A DNA stretch of 64,000 nucleotides from an uncultured Clostridium sp. (GCA_902490335.1 CABUDL010000007.1:5803-69802), one strand, 5' to 3'. Shown: positions 44,278 through 51,867, counted from the stretch's first letter. Translations and numbers: made by a program. Notes: generated by a model from the sequence alone, not told the origin.

Positions 44278-45231
44278 TTATTTTGCTACGATGCACATAT
44301 AGGAAACCTGGAAGATGAACATCAGGATAGCAGGAATGACCTGCATTTTGATGATGGAGTATTTGTTTTCGGTTTCCAGATAGATACCGGGGACGATGTT
44401 GAAGTTAGCAGCCATTGGAGTTACCAGGGTGCCGCAGTAACCGGTGGTCAATGCCAGAGTAATCATGTACAGCGGGTCTGCACCCAGGTTCATAACGAAC
44501 GGAACACCGACACCGACGGTCATAACGGTGATAGCAGCGAAGGCGTTGCCCATGATGATGGTGAACAGCACCATACCGATGGTGTATGCCAGGATGCCGA
44601 CATAGATGTTGCCTTCCGGGATAATCTTGCTGAATACGCTTGCAAAGACCTCACCGACACCGGCGCGGGTAAAGACAGCGCCCAGACAGGACAGCAGCAG
44701 AGGCATGATAAAGATGGCGCTTGCCATACCCAAGAAGCGGCGACCCTCTTCCATAAAGGTCATAATCTTGTTTTCTTTATTCCAAATCAGCAGCAGGGTG
44801 ATACCAAAGATGGTAGCAAGCAGCGAGCCAATCAGAGAGTTCCAGCCTTTGAGGAAGATTGCAATGCCCAAAGCGAACACAGCGGAGGAAAGGGCTGGGA
44901 TAAAGATTTTCATACCAATCTTATTGAAGTTGGCGCGCTGTTCCTCCTGCGACGGAGTTTGCAGGGTGTTGCGCTTTACGCGGTTGAGGGCGGCAGGGAT
45001 ACAAATCAGGCAGACCAGGACGCCGACCTGGAAATCGGTCAGCCACATACCAAAGGCTACAATGATGCCCAGGGTGAACCAGAAAAATCCGGTGGCAAAG
45101 GGGTTTTCGCTGTCCTTTTTGGTCCAGCTGCGGATGCCGGAATACATACAAAAGAATCCAGAGAGCAGGTACAGCACCTGCACCAATTTATCGGAGACGG
45201 TAAATTCGGGACTTAAAAAATAGGATAACAT
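44278..45231 (-). CDS. DUF979 membrane protein, putative 5-oxoproline transporter subunit, copy 2
   Basis: A 317-residue paralogue of the protein at 41217-42173, aligned from end to end: MLSYFLSPEFTVSDKLVQVL, FTIIMGNAFAAITVMTVGVG, TTGYCGTLVTPMAANFNIVP. About nine membrane helices. ATG at 45231 is seven bases after AGGAGG; the GTG one codon earlier is too close to it. Follows the DUF969 gene by 12 bases. Confidence 0.88.
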   Translation of the reverse strand: MLSYFLSPEFTVSDKLVQVLYLLSGFFCMYSGIRSWTKKDSENPFATGFFWFTLGIIVAFGMWLTDFQVGVLVCLICIPAALNRVKRNTLQTPSQEEQRANFNKIGMKIFIPALSSAVFALGIAIFLKGWNSLIGSLLATIFGITLLLIWNKENKIMTFMEEGRRFLGMASAIFIMPLLLSCLGAVFTRAGVGEVFASVFSKIIPEGNIYVGILAYTIGMVLFTIIMGNAFAAITVMTVGVGVPFVMNLGADPLYMITLALTTGYCGTLVTPMAANFNIVPGIYLETENKYSIIKMQVIPAILMFIFQVSYMCIVAK

Positions 45232-45243
45232 CACTTTTCCTCC

Positions 45244-45933
45244 TTATTTGGCTGATGGAGCAGCAGGCTTGCTGGAATAGCGCTTCATCATCATGTTGTT
45301 GACAATGTATGCCTGTCCTGCGTTGACAAAGATAGCAAAGACAGCGACCGGCAGCTGTACCAGGATGATCTGCATAACGTCGACGGTGACACCGACACTG
45401 GCGATAATCGACTGAATCAGCAGGACGGCAGCAGCGGTTGGGAACATACACTGACCAAAGAAGTTGGCAAGGTTCTGGTTGGCGCCGTACAAAGCCTTGA
45501 TGGTTTCAACGTGCTCAGGGGTAGGTTCATAGCCTTTTGCCTCGATGGCACCGATGGTCATAGGCATCAAAATTGGACGAACATAGGAGTTGATGCCGCC
45601 GATTGGAATCTTGAAGATGATGAACAGATGGCTGAGTACACACCATACGGAAATCAACATACTGGAGGTAAGACCCTTGACATTTTTAATCAATTCGGCA
45701 CCGGCGATTCGCAGACCGTTGCGCTCCAAGCTGCCGGTGAGCACCATGGCAATCAAAGCGACCAGCTGTGTACGGTTTGCCGTAAAGGATTTACCAATGA
45801 TGTTTAAGAATTCTTCCACAGGGATTTGTCCGCAGACCGCAGTGACGATTGCGGAGATGGAAATGATGGTGATAGGCTGCATTTTCATGGCAAAGCCGAT
45901 GACAACAACTACTACGCCAAGTAGACTTAACAT
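45244..45933 (-). CDS. DUF969 membrane protein, putative 5-oxoproline transporter subunit, copy 2
   Basis: A 229-residue paralogue of the protein at 42196-42900: MLSLLGVVVVVIGFAMKMQP, ISAIVTAVCGQI, LIKNVKGLTSSMLISVWCVL, IKALYGANQNLANFFGQCMF. First gene of cassette 2; GAAGAGGTG upstream of ATG at 45933; a clear promoter lies 80 bases further up. Confidence 0.87.
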   Translation of the reverse strand: MLSLLGVVVVVIGFAMKMQPITIISISAIVTAVCGQIPVEEFLNIIGKSFTANRTQLVALIAMVLTGSLERNGLRIAGAELIKNVKGLTSSMLISVWCVLSHLFIIFKIPIGGINSYVRPILMPMTIGAIEAKGYEPTPEHVETIKALYGANQNLANFFGQCMFPTAAAVLLIQSIIASVGVTVDVMQIILVQLPVAVFAIFVNAGQAYIVNNMMMKRYSSKPAAPSAK

Positions 45934-45957
45934 AATGACACCTCTTCTTAAAATAAA

Positions 45958-45978
45958 GTAATTACCGTATATAATTAC
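45958..45978. promoter_or_regulatory. Inverted repeat in the leader of cassette 2
   Basis: GTAATTA, seven bases, TAATTAC. It lies 25-45 bases after the expected start point, where a bound repressor would block elongation. Confidence 0.3.
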
Positions 45979-46012
45979 AGGATTTGCCGGCGTTCCTGCA
46001 ATTTATGACAAT

Positions 46013-46041
46013 ATTATAGCTTGAGGTGGAGAAAAATTCAA
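46013..46041 (-). promoter_or_regulatory. Promoter of 5-oxoproline cassette 2
   Basis: Minus strand TTGAAT (46041-46036), a 17-base spacer and perfect TATAAT (46018-46013). The adjacent TTTATGAC (46003-46010) overlaps the start point and matches half of the cassette 1 palindrome. Confidence 0.65.
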
Positions 46042-46357
46042 TAATTTACATAACCAAAAAGGAACATTCTATGAAATAAACAAAGAAAAGAAGGGCATTT
46101 TTTACTATACAGAAAATTTGCTATCAAAAACAATAAGAAGACAGAAGAAAAATAAGGCAGAAGTACTAAAATATTTTCAGAAAAAATAGGAAAAAATATT
46201 GTATGACAATAAAATAACGGGGATTTTGCAGAAATTATTTCTTTTATACTATAATTTCTTTCAATCGTATCATTCAAATAAATTGAACAAGGCGATTGTA
46301 AAAGAAAGGAAAGCAGGTGCAGTTTACAATTAAGACATACTTGATAAAGCAGATATA
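46042..46357. other. A+T-rich gene-free stretch
   Basis: About 315 bases between the cassette 2 promoter and the terminator of the GTPase gene. Homopolymer-rich; no ORF with ribosome site and no recognised RNA. Confidence 0.4.
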
Positions 46358-46392
46358 TAAAAAAGCAGCCCCCTGTTTTTCAGGAGGCTGCT
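46358..46392 (-). terminator. Terminator after the COG0523 GTPase gene
   Basis: AGCAGCCCCCTG (46364-46375) pairs with CAGGAGGCTGCT (46381-46392), one mismatch; TTTTTTA follows on the minus strand. Confidence 0.85.
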
Positions 46393-46403
46393 GCGGGTTT
46401 TGT

Positions 46404-47348
46404 TTAGTCGTGCAGCTGCATCGGAAGGTCGAGCAGCTCGTTCCAGGATTGGCGAATCGGCTCGGAGAGCGCGTGACCGATCTTGGAAATGAAAATCAGA
46501 CGGGAAGAGGAATGAGGCATACAGCGGGAGAAGCTGATTCGGCTGCCGACTACATCGACCTGATTCCAGCCATCCTCGAATAGGCAAAAGCCTTTGATGC
46601 GGTAGGTCTCGGGGACAAACTGTTTGATGAAGGCAATCACCTTTTCCCGTGGAAGGCGGTGGATGCAGTTGAGCACAATCGAGTCGGGGCGCAGCTCGGC
46701 AGGCAGGTCCTGCTCGCCTTCGTCGGTGGAGTGGGAGAGCAGGTCGTTTTCCAACAGTTCCAGGCTGAATCCGCCGTAGGAGCAGCTGGAGATGTCGCAG
46801 TCGGGATTGATGCGGTGGATTTGGGCTTTGATGGCGGTGAGCAGCTCGGGGGAGACCAGGTCCGCCTTATTGATGACCGCCAGATGACAGTGGCACAGCT
46901 GCAGGCGAATCATCTCTACATCCTGAATCTGTTCCATGAAGTTGTCCGCATCGACCAGACAGATGATGCCCTGCATCTCATAGTGCTCGGTGAGCAGGGT
47001 GCTGTTTGGGGTGGTGCGCTCCTGCTCCAGAATGTGCTTGATGTGGATGGGGTCGGACAGACCGGCAACTTCGATGAACACCATCTCCGGCTGGCACTGG
47101 TGCATAAAGTGGAGTGCGCGTACGATGGCGTCTTCGCTGCAGCTGCATGTCAGAGAGCCGTTTTCCAGGTGTTCGATCGAGATGTCCTCCTCGCTCATCA
47201 GGTCGTGGCTTTTGAAGATGCTTGGCTCGGTAAAGATTACGCCAATCTTTTTGTTTGGGTTCTGTTTGAGGATGCTCAGCAGAGCGGTGGTTTTTCCGGA
47301 GCCGACAAAGCCGGTCAAACAGTACAAAGGAATCAGTCTTTCACTCAT
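46404..47348 (-). CDS. COG0523 (CobW-type) GTPase with altered metal motif
   Basis: A 314-residue G3E GTPase of the metallochaperone family. P-loop LTGFVGSGKTTALL (about 9-22), FIEVAGLSDPI (Walker B, about 110), NKADLV (base recognition) and a C-terminal CobW_C-like domain. The usual metal-binding GCxCC is replaced by ENGSLTCSCSED (about 63-74), keeping C-x-C only. Its metal and client are unknown; it is adjacent to but has its own promoter separate from the 5-oxoproline genes. ATG nine bases after GGAGG. Confidence 0.85.
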   Translation of the reverse strand: MSERLIPLYCLTGFVGSGKTTALLSILKQNPNKKIGVIFTEPSIFKSHDLMSEEDISIEHLENGSLTCSCSEDAIVRALHFMHQCQPEMVFIEVAGLSDPIHIKHILEQERTTPNSTLLTEHYEMQGIICLVDADNFMEQIQDVEMIRLQLCHCHLAVINKADLVSPELLTAIKAQIHRINPDCDISSCSYGGFSLELLENDLLSHSTDEGEQDLPAELRPDSIVLNCIHRLPREKVIAFIKQFVPETYRIKGFCLFEDGWNQVDVVGSRISFSRCMPHSSSRLIFISKIGHALSEPIRQSWNELLDLPMQLHD

Positions 47349-47429
47349 CAGGTAGGACCTCCGATCTTTTATGGGAATCCCCCCCTTTCGGCGGTACGCT
47401 TACGGGAAGGTGTTTTAGTCTACAAAATC

Positions 47430-47458
47430 AGTTTACTGTTCTTTCTGTCGATTGTCAA
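47430..47458 (-). promoter_or_regulatory. Promoter of the COG0523 GTPase gene
   Basis: Minus strand perfect TTGACA (47458-47453), 17-base spacer, TAAACT (47435-47430). Confidence 0.55.
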
Positions 47459-47533
47459 TGCAAAATAGCAGAATGTAAGAAATTTAAAAATTTCGCCGAT
47501 TCCCTGCAAAAACCAATAAGGGCAGCGGGGGAT

Positions 47534-47561
47534 TTGCAAAGAGGAAAAAATCCGATACAAT
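47534..47561 (+). promoter_or_regulatory. Promoter of the truncated kinase-like ORF
   Basis: TTGCAA (47534-47539), 16-base spacer, TACAAT (47556-47561). Start near 47568. Confidence 0.45.
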
Positions 47562-47597
47562 AAGGAAAATAAAGACCGCTAAAGGATGGGTGGAAAA

Positions 47598-47738
47598 ATG
47601 GAATGGCTAAAGCAGGGAATGAAAGTGAGAGGATATAGAATACTGTCTCCCATCACAAAGGGGTGGTCATCAGACCAAAAGTTTGTGATGAGCGACCGGG
47701 AGATCCCGCTTTGGTATGAGTGCTACAAAAACAGGTAG
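47598..47738 (+). pseudogene. Truncated aminoglycoside-phosphotransferase-like N-terminus
   Basis: A 46-codon ORF with RGYRILSPITKGWSSDQKFV. The stretch I-x-K-G-W-S-x-D-x-K is typical of the N-terminus of APH-type small-molecule kinases (about 260-300 residues), but here the frame stops after 46 codons and neither other frame continues the domain. It has a promoter and GGTGG site, so it may still be expressed. It overlaps the end of the convergent gene at 47723. Most likely a remnant; an intact micro-protein is possible. Confidence 0.35.
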
Positions 47739-48106
47739 AGCAGCGCCAGCATCAGGGTGTTGTCGGTGCAATGGTCGCTGTACAACAGCCAGAGCAGACC
47801 GAGAATCAGCAGCTGGTCCTTTTCAATCGAAAAGGAAGGAAGAAGCGGGAGGCTGTCCGCCTGTGCAGCGGCTGGCTGTGTTTGCGGCTGCGGGTGATAG
47901 CTGCTGGTGGGATGCGGTTCGGCGGGAGGAGGCTGCTGCGAAGGAGCGGGCGGCTCGCTCGGAGACTCAACAAAGAAGGAGGGCGGGCGCGACGGGCGCT
48001 TGAGGACCTGCTGGGAGCGCTGCTGCATCTGCCGCACCCGCTCGAGTGCCTCCTGCTGCATCTGCTGCATCTGTTGTGGAGAATATTCCCGCTGCTGCCA
48101 CTTCAT
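47723..48106 (-). CDS. Unknown Gln/Pro-rich protein with hydrophobic tail
   Basis: A 127-residue protein: a Gln-rich helical start (QQMQQMQQEALERVRQMQQR), a Pro/Ser-rich middle, and a hydrophobic C-terminal end DQLLILGLLWLLYSDHC with a following LMLALLYLFL. Clostridial proteins with such an E-K-D-x-L-L-I-L tail are common but uncharacterised. Third gene of a three-gene unit; its ATG overlaps the stop of the gene before it, and GGAGGTG is 10 bases upstream. Confidence 0.6.
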   Translation of the reverse strand: MKWQQREYSPQQMQQMQQEALERVRQMQQRSQQVLKRPSRPPSFFVESPSEPPAPSQQPPPAEPHPTSSYHPQPQTQPAAAQADSLPLLPSFSIEKDQLLILGLLWLLYSDHCTDNTLMLALLYLFL

Positions 48107-48525
48107 TGGTTGTCACCTCCTAAGGAAAACAGTCCGCTTTCCTTTAAGGTGGGAAGCAGCTGGACCAGCTGCATGATGCGCACCGCATCGTCCACCTTTT
48201 TGGCGCGCTTTTCGGAGAGCAGCGGGCGCAGCGCACGCAGCAGTTCCACGCCGGGACCGGGCTGGGAAAGGCTCTGCATAGCGTTTTGCAGCTTGAGAAG
48301 CAGGGAAGGGTCGAAGGCAGGTTGGGTTTCCTTGGGCGCAGCGCCGAGTAAAGCGGACAGGTCGGGCAGACCGCCGGCGGGTGCGGACTCATTGGAAGAG
48401 GATTGTGCAGGCGCACCCAACCCCAGCGAAGCTGCTATCTGCCCGAGCTGCTGCATCCGCTGCGGGTCGGCAAGAATCTGGGAGATCATCGAACCAAAAT
48501 CAGGGGTGTTTTCCGCTTGTGACAA
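48103..48525 (-). CDS. Unknown 140-residue cytoplasmic protein
   Basis: Start TTG at 48525, seven bases after AGGAGGGG. The protein begins MSQAENTPDFGSMISQILAD, then a low-complexity Ser/Ala/Gly/Pro part and a helical end with LRALRPLLSEKRAKKVDDAV and MQLVQLLPTL. ILADPQRMQQLGQI resembles LLADPQKLRQVL of the neighbouring 81-residue protein. No known domain. Confidence 0.6.
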   Translation of the reverse strand: MSQAENTPDFGSMISQILADPQRMQQLGQIAASLGLGAPAQSSSNESAPAGGLPDLSALLGAAPKETQPAFDPSLLLKLQNAMQSLSQPGPGVELLRALRPLLSEKRAKKVDDAVRIMQLVQLLPTLKESGLFSLGGDNQ

Positions 48526-48564
48526 AGCACTTCCCCTCCTTTCTAAATAATGTACGGCGACAGG

Positions 48565-48810
48565 CTATTGCATCTTCTGCAAAAGGGCGGACAGGTCGGT
48601 TCTGGAAAGCACCTGCCGGAGCTTTTGCGGGTCGGCAAGCAGAGCATTAAGCTGGGCGGCACTTTGCGAATCCATCTTTGCCTGAAGAGAGCTGAAATTT
48701 CCCTGCTCAAGCTGACAGCGCAGCACCTGCGGGTCGATGTGAAGCTGTTGTCCTGCCAATTTTAAAAGAAGGTCCAGCTGGGCGGGAGAGGGTTGTTTAA
48801 AAGAAGACAT
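48565..48810 (-). CDS. Unknown 81-residue helical protein
   Basis: First gene of the three-gene unit. It is all-helical and Gln/Leu-rich: QLDLLLKLAGQQLHIDPQVL, AAQLNALLADPQKLRQVLSR. No cysteine cluster or membrane helix. GGAGG is eight bases before the ATG. Function unknown; co-transcription with the next two genes is inferred from spacing. Confidence 0.6.
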   Translation of the reverse strand: MSSFKQPSPAQLDLLLKLAGQQLHIDPQVLRCQLEQGNFSSLQAKMDSQSAAQLNALLADPQKLRQVLSRTDLSALLQKMQ

Positions 48811-48989
48811 GGTGGTTTCCTCCTGTTTGACTGCCGATAGGGCTTGTGTTTAAAAGATGATTTGCGGTTCATTCTTTACTATATGAAAAGGAAAGGGGAA
48901 AGTTTCCTTTGAAAGCCGCTCAAAAGGGAAAAAAGAAATGGACAGGAAATGAATTTTGTTAAAATGCAGATAAAAAAGAAAAAAGGCAG

Positions 48990-49018
48990 TTGCAAAAAAA
49001 GAGCGATTGTATGATAAT
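48990..49018 (+). promoter_or_regulatory. Promoter of the YfcE-type phosphodiesterase gene
   Basis: TTGCAA (48990-48995), 17-base spacer, GATAAT (49013-49018). Confidence 0.5.
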
Positions 49019-49045
49019 AGAATTGTCAGAAAAGGGGGGTTAGAG

Positions 49046-49534
49046 ATGAGAGTAGTCGTACTGTCCGACACCCACGGCAGAGTGGAGCGAATCAAAAAGG
49101 TCATCGAGCAGCAGCCGCAGGCGGAACTGTTCATCTTTTTAGGGGACGGGCTGCGTGATTTCCGCCAGGCGATGTACGGAGTGCCGGTGGAGGAGTGGCG
49201 TGTCTGTGGAAACTGCGATTTTGGCTCCAATGAGGAGTACACCTTGATTTCCTATGTCAAGGATGTCAAGTTCTATTGTGTACACGGACACCAGTGGAAT
49301 GTGAAGTACAGTCTGGGAGAGCTGATCGACCAGGCGCGCAGCAAAGATGCCAATGTTTTGCTGTATGGGCACACCCATCAGGCGCACTATGAGTACCGGG
49401 ACGGGCTGCACATCTTTAATCCGGGCAGCTTGGGCAGTCCAAAGGAGCCGATCTACCCCACCTATGGGACCATCGACATTCAGGGCAAAAGCATCGTTTT
49501 TAACCATGTGCCCCTGGAGGAGAGGGACCGATGA
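49046..49534 (+). CDS. YfcE/MJ0936-type metallophosphodiesterase
   Basis: A 162-residue calcineurin-like phosphoesterase. Metal-site motifs: LSDTHGR (D-x-H, about 6), FLGDGLRD (GD, about 34), GNCDF (GNCD), VHGHQW and YGHTHQA (GHTH, about 110), FNPGSLG. YfcE acts on bis(p-nitrophenyl)phosphate; the true substrate is not known. ATG at 49046 with GGGGGG upstream. The stop overlaps the start of birA. Confidence 0.92.
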   Translation: MRVVVLSDTHGRVERIKKVIEQQPQAELFIFLGDGLRDFRQAMYGVPVEEWRVCGNCDFGSNEEYTLISYVKDVKFYCVHGHQWNVKYSLGELIDQARSKDANVLLYGHTHQAHYEYRDGLHIFNPGSLGSPKEPIYPTYGTIDIQGKSIVFNHVPLEERDR

Positions 49535-50313
49535 AACAGCTGCGCGGCGGATTCTCGCTGCTGGAATTGGATACCGTCGATTCGACCAACGAATACCTCA
49601 AGCGGCAGGGCGGACAGCTGCCGGACAAAACAGTGGTGCTGGCACATCGTCAGACTGCCGGAAAAGGACGGCTGGGCAGAAGCTGGCAGTCCGAACCGGG
49701 GGAGAGTGTAACGGCTTCCTGGCTGTTTTGCTCGCTGGAGCCGCAGCAGCTGCAATGGCTGCCGTTGGCAGCGGGAATGGCACTGTATCAATCGTTAGAG
49801 GGTCAGCTGGGGCAGCAGACACAGCGTCTGTTTCTCAAATGGCCCAACGATCTGGTTGGCAGGCAGGTGGACGGCAGCTTTAAAAAGCTGGCGGGCATCC
49901 TGTGCGAAAGCCGCTGCGGGGAGCGCTCCTTTGCGGTGTGCGGCATCGGAGTAAACCTGCATCAGCCGCCGTCCTTTTTTGAGCAGGCGGGTCTGCCCGA
50001 TGCAGGGTCGGTTTTTCAGGTGTTTTGCTGTGTGCCGGATGCCTATGGGCTGCTCGAGGAGATTGGAGTACATCTGCAAAATTGGCTGCTTTTACTCAAA
50101 GCAGGACCGAAGCTGCTGCTGGACGCATACTCTGCCCGCTGCATGACGTTAGGCAGGCAGGTCTGCATCTGCCGGGAAGGGCAGGCGCCAATGAAAGCGA
50201 AAGCCATTCGCATCGACAGCGACGGACAGCTGGTATGTCTGACACAAACAGAAGAAGTAAAGGTGCGCGCGGGAGAGGTTTCGGTGCGCGGGCTTTATGG
50301 ATATGCAGAATAA
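49531..50313 (+). CDS. birA: Biotin-[acetyl-CoA-carboxylase] ligase without HTH domain
   Basis: Attaches biotin to carboxylase carrier proteins. The 260-residue protein starts directly with the catalytic domain: DTVDSTNEYLKRQ, the biotinyl-AMP loop AGKGRLGRSW (GRGRxGR type, about 50), KWPNDLV, GIGVNLHQ, and a small C-terminal domain. It lacks the N-terminal DNA-binding domain of the bifunctional BirA, so it is an enzyme only, not a biotin-operon repressor. Overlaps the phosphodiesterase gene by four bases (ATGA). Confidence 0.94.
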   Translation: MKQLRGGFSLLELDTVDSTNEYLKRQGGQLPDKTVVLAHRQTAGKGRLGRSWQSEPGESVTASWLFCSLEPQQLQWLPLAAGMALYQSLEGQLGQQTQRLFLKWPNDLVGRQVDGSFKKLAGILCESRCGERSFAVCGIGVNLHQPPSFFEQAGLPDAGSVFQVFCCVPDAYGLLEEIGVHLQNWLLLLKAGPKLLLDAYSARCMTLGRQVCICREGQAPMKAKAIRIDSDGQLVCLTQTEEVKVRAGEVSVRGLYGYAE

Positions 50314-50346
50314 ACAGGAAAAAGAAACAGAAAGAAGGAAGAGAAG

Positions 50347-51135
50347 ATGGATACAAAAGAAAAAGTTTTGCGCAACTTGTCCTATGGACTTTATCAGATT
50401 GGAGTGATGGATGGTCAGCGTCCATGCGGGTGCATCATCAACACCGTTTTTCAGGTGACCAGCGAAAATCCAATCGTTGCCATCAGTATGCACAAGGACA
50501 ACTATACATGGGAACTGATTGAGAAAGAGAACCGCTTTTCGGTATCTATCCTTTCGGAAAAGACCCGCAAGGAGGTCATCCAGAAGCTGGGCTTTGTGTC
50601 CGGCAGAGATCACGATAAATACGAAGGTTTGCATTATACCGTCAAGGATGGGCTGCCGGTACTGGATGAGCAGTGCAGCGGCGCGCTGATTTGTCAGGTG
50701 GTTTCGATTACAGACACACCGACCCACAAGGTGATTTTGGCATCGGTGGAGCAGGCGTATGAGCTGAAGAACACCGTTCCGATGACCTACCGCTACTACC
50801 ATGAGGTCATCAAGGGTGGAGCGCCGAAGAATGCACCTTCCTATATTGAGCCGGAAGCGGCAACCAAACAGCAGACATCCGCACAGAGATGGGTCTGCGA
50901 CGTATGCGGATATGTATACGAAGGGGATCTGACACAGGAGCCGGACGATTACGTCTGCCCACTGTGCGGTGTTGATAAATCTCATTTTATAAAGGAGGAA
51001 ACAACAATGGCAGAAACAGAGCGCTGGGTATGTGATGTATGCGGATATGTATACGAAGGAGATCTGACACAGGAGCCGGACGATTACGTTTGCCCACTGT
51101 GCGGCGTAGACAAGAGCCAGTTCACCAAAGAATAA
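50347..51135 (+). CDS. Flavin reductase fused to two rubredoxin domains (Hrb-like)
   Basis: A 262-residue redox protein like clostridial high-molecular-weight rubredoxin, which passes electrons from NADH to flavodiiron proteins for O2 or NO removal. Residues 1-165 are a flavin-reductase-like FMN domain (NTVFQVTSENPIVAISMHKD, SVSILSEKTR). Two nearly identical rubredoxin-type domains follow (about 181-215 and 226-260), each with WVCDVCGYVYEGDLTQEPDD and YVCPLCGVDKS (two CxxC). They are shorter than a classical rubredoxin of about 52 residues. Between them, the coding sequence contains a full ribosome site and ATG. Confidence 0.9.
   Translation: MDTKEKVLRNLSYGLYQIGVMDGQRPCGCIINTVFQVTSENPIVAISMHKDNYTWELIEKENRFSVSILSEKTRKEVIQKLGFVSGRDHDKYEGLHYTVKDGLPVLDEQCSGALICQVVSITDTPTHKVILASVEQAYELKNTVPMTYRYYHEVIKGGAPKNAPSYIEPEAATKQQTSAQRWVCDVCGYVYEGDLTQEPDDYVCPLCGVDKSHFIKEETTMAETERWVCDVCGYVYEGDLTQEPDDYVCPLCGVDKSQFTKE
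51007..51135 (+). CDS. Possible separately translated rubredoxin from an internal start
   Basis: AGGAGG at 50993-50998 stands eight bases before ATG at 51007, in frame with the fusion gene, and opens a 42-residue protein MAETERWVCDVCGYVYEGDL to the common stop. The spacing is ideal, so both the fusion and a free rubredoxin may be made. This is a nested reading of the same gene, not an additional locus. Confidence 0.45.
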   Translation: MAETERWVCDVCGYVYEGDLTQEPDDYVCPLCGVDKSQFTKE

Positions 51136-51150
51136 TCTGAAGGAACACTC

Positions 51151-51179
51151 TTGATTTCTGTGGGGGACTATGCTATAAT
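51151..51179 (+). promoter_or_regulatory. Promoter of tRNA-Pro
   Basis: TTGATT (51151-51156), 17-base spacer, perfect TATAAT (51174-51179) preceded by TGC (extended -10). Start about 51186. Confidence 0.75.
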
Positions 51180-51191
51180 GGTCAGTATCAT

Positions 51192-51267
51192 CTGGGTGTG
51201 GCGCAGCTGGTAGCGTGCTACCTTGGGGTGGTAGAGGCCGTGGGTTCAAGTCCCGCCACTCAGACCA
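51192..51267 (+). tRNA. tRNA-Pro (anticodon GGG), CCA encoded
   Basis: A full cloverleaf of 76 bases: acceptor CTGGGTG/CACTCAG with discriminator A and encoded CCA; D arm GCGC/GCGT with loop AGCTGGTA; anticodon stem CTACC/GGTAG with loop TTGGGGT, giving GGG at positions 34-36; T arm GTGGG/CCCGC with TTCAAGT. GGG reads proline codons CCC and CCU. Own promoter and terminator. Confidence 0.95.
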
Positions 51268-51288
51268 GCGGCAGATTGTGTCGCAAAC

Positions 51289-51323
51289 AAAAAACGCGTC
51301 CACGTTTGTGGACGCGTTTTTTT
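51289..51323 (+). terminator. Terminator after tRNA-Pro
   Basis: AAAAACGCGTCCAC and GTGGACGCGTTTTT pair around loop GTTT, followed by more T. Confidence 0.92.
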
Positions 51324-51398
51324 GTCATACAGATTGTTTTCGACAGCATAATGAGGAAAGATATTCTAAAAATCGTGATAGCCAGGAGGGGATTTGTA

Positions 51399-51611
51399 AT
51401 GAGTTTTTTTAATGATGCACAAAAAGAAGCGCTGCTTACAGGGATATATAAATGTCCTGTGTGTGGAAGCCGTATGGAATTTGAAGATGAGTACGAAGAA
51501 ACGTTAGTTTGTCCTCAATGTGGGTACGATGAGGATGTGGATCATTATGGCTTTACAGATGAAGAATACAAAGCCATCTATCCGACTAGAGAAGAAATCT
51601 GCGATGATTAG
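51399..51611 (+). CDS. Small CPCC-type double zinc-ribbon protein
   Basis: A 70-residue protein with two CxxC pairs, YKCPVCGSRM and LVCPQCGYDED, forming a zinc ribbon, followed by an acidic end (YKAIYPTREEICDD). It resembles the cysteine-rich CPCC family; function unknown. The base composition is richer in A+T than neighbouring genes. AGGAGGGG is present upstream of the ATG at 51399. Confidence 0.72.
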   Translation: MSFFNDAQKEALLTGIYKCPVCGSRMEFEDEYEETLVCPQCGYDEDVDHYGFTDEEYKAIYPTREEICDD

Positions 51612-51738
51612 GAAGAACGATTTGTATAGCGCAACAAGAAAAACTTGAAGATAGATTGTTGCTCAATGTTTTTGCACGGAACTGAAAAAGGTGTCACAGT
51701 ATTTTTTTCGGTATCGGCTTTCAGCATTTTTTGTAGTC

Positions 51739-51784
51739 AGACCCCCGACTCAGTCGAAAATTCGGTTGAAGCGGGTCTTTTTTT
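51739..51784 (+). terminator. Branched terminator after the zinc-ribbon gene
   Basis: Outer AGACCC/GGGTCT and inner CAGTCGAA/TTCGGTTG stems, then a T-run of seven. The gap 51612-51867 holds nothing else that I recognise. Confidence 0.65.
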
Positions 51785-51867
51785 GTGGATATTAAAATCA
51801 ACTTCTGGTATAAAATTGAATTATATAAACAAATTGGCGAAATAAGAAGAGGAAGCAAAAAATAACG

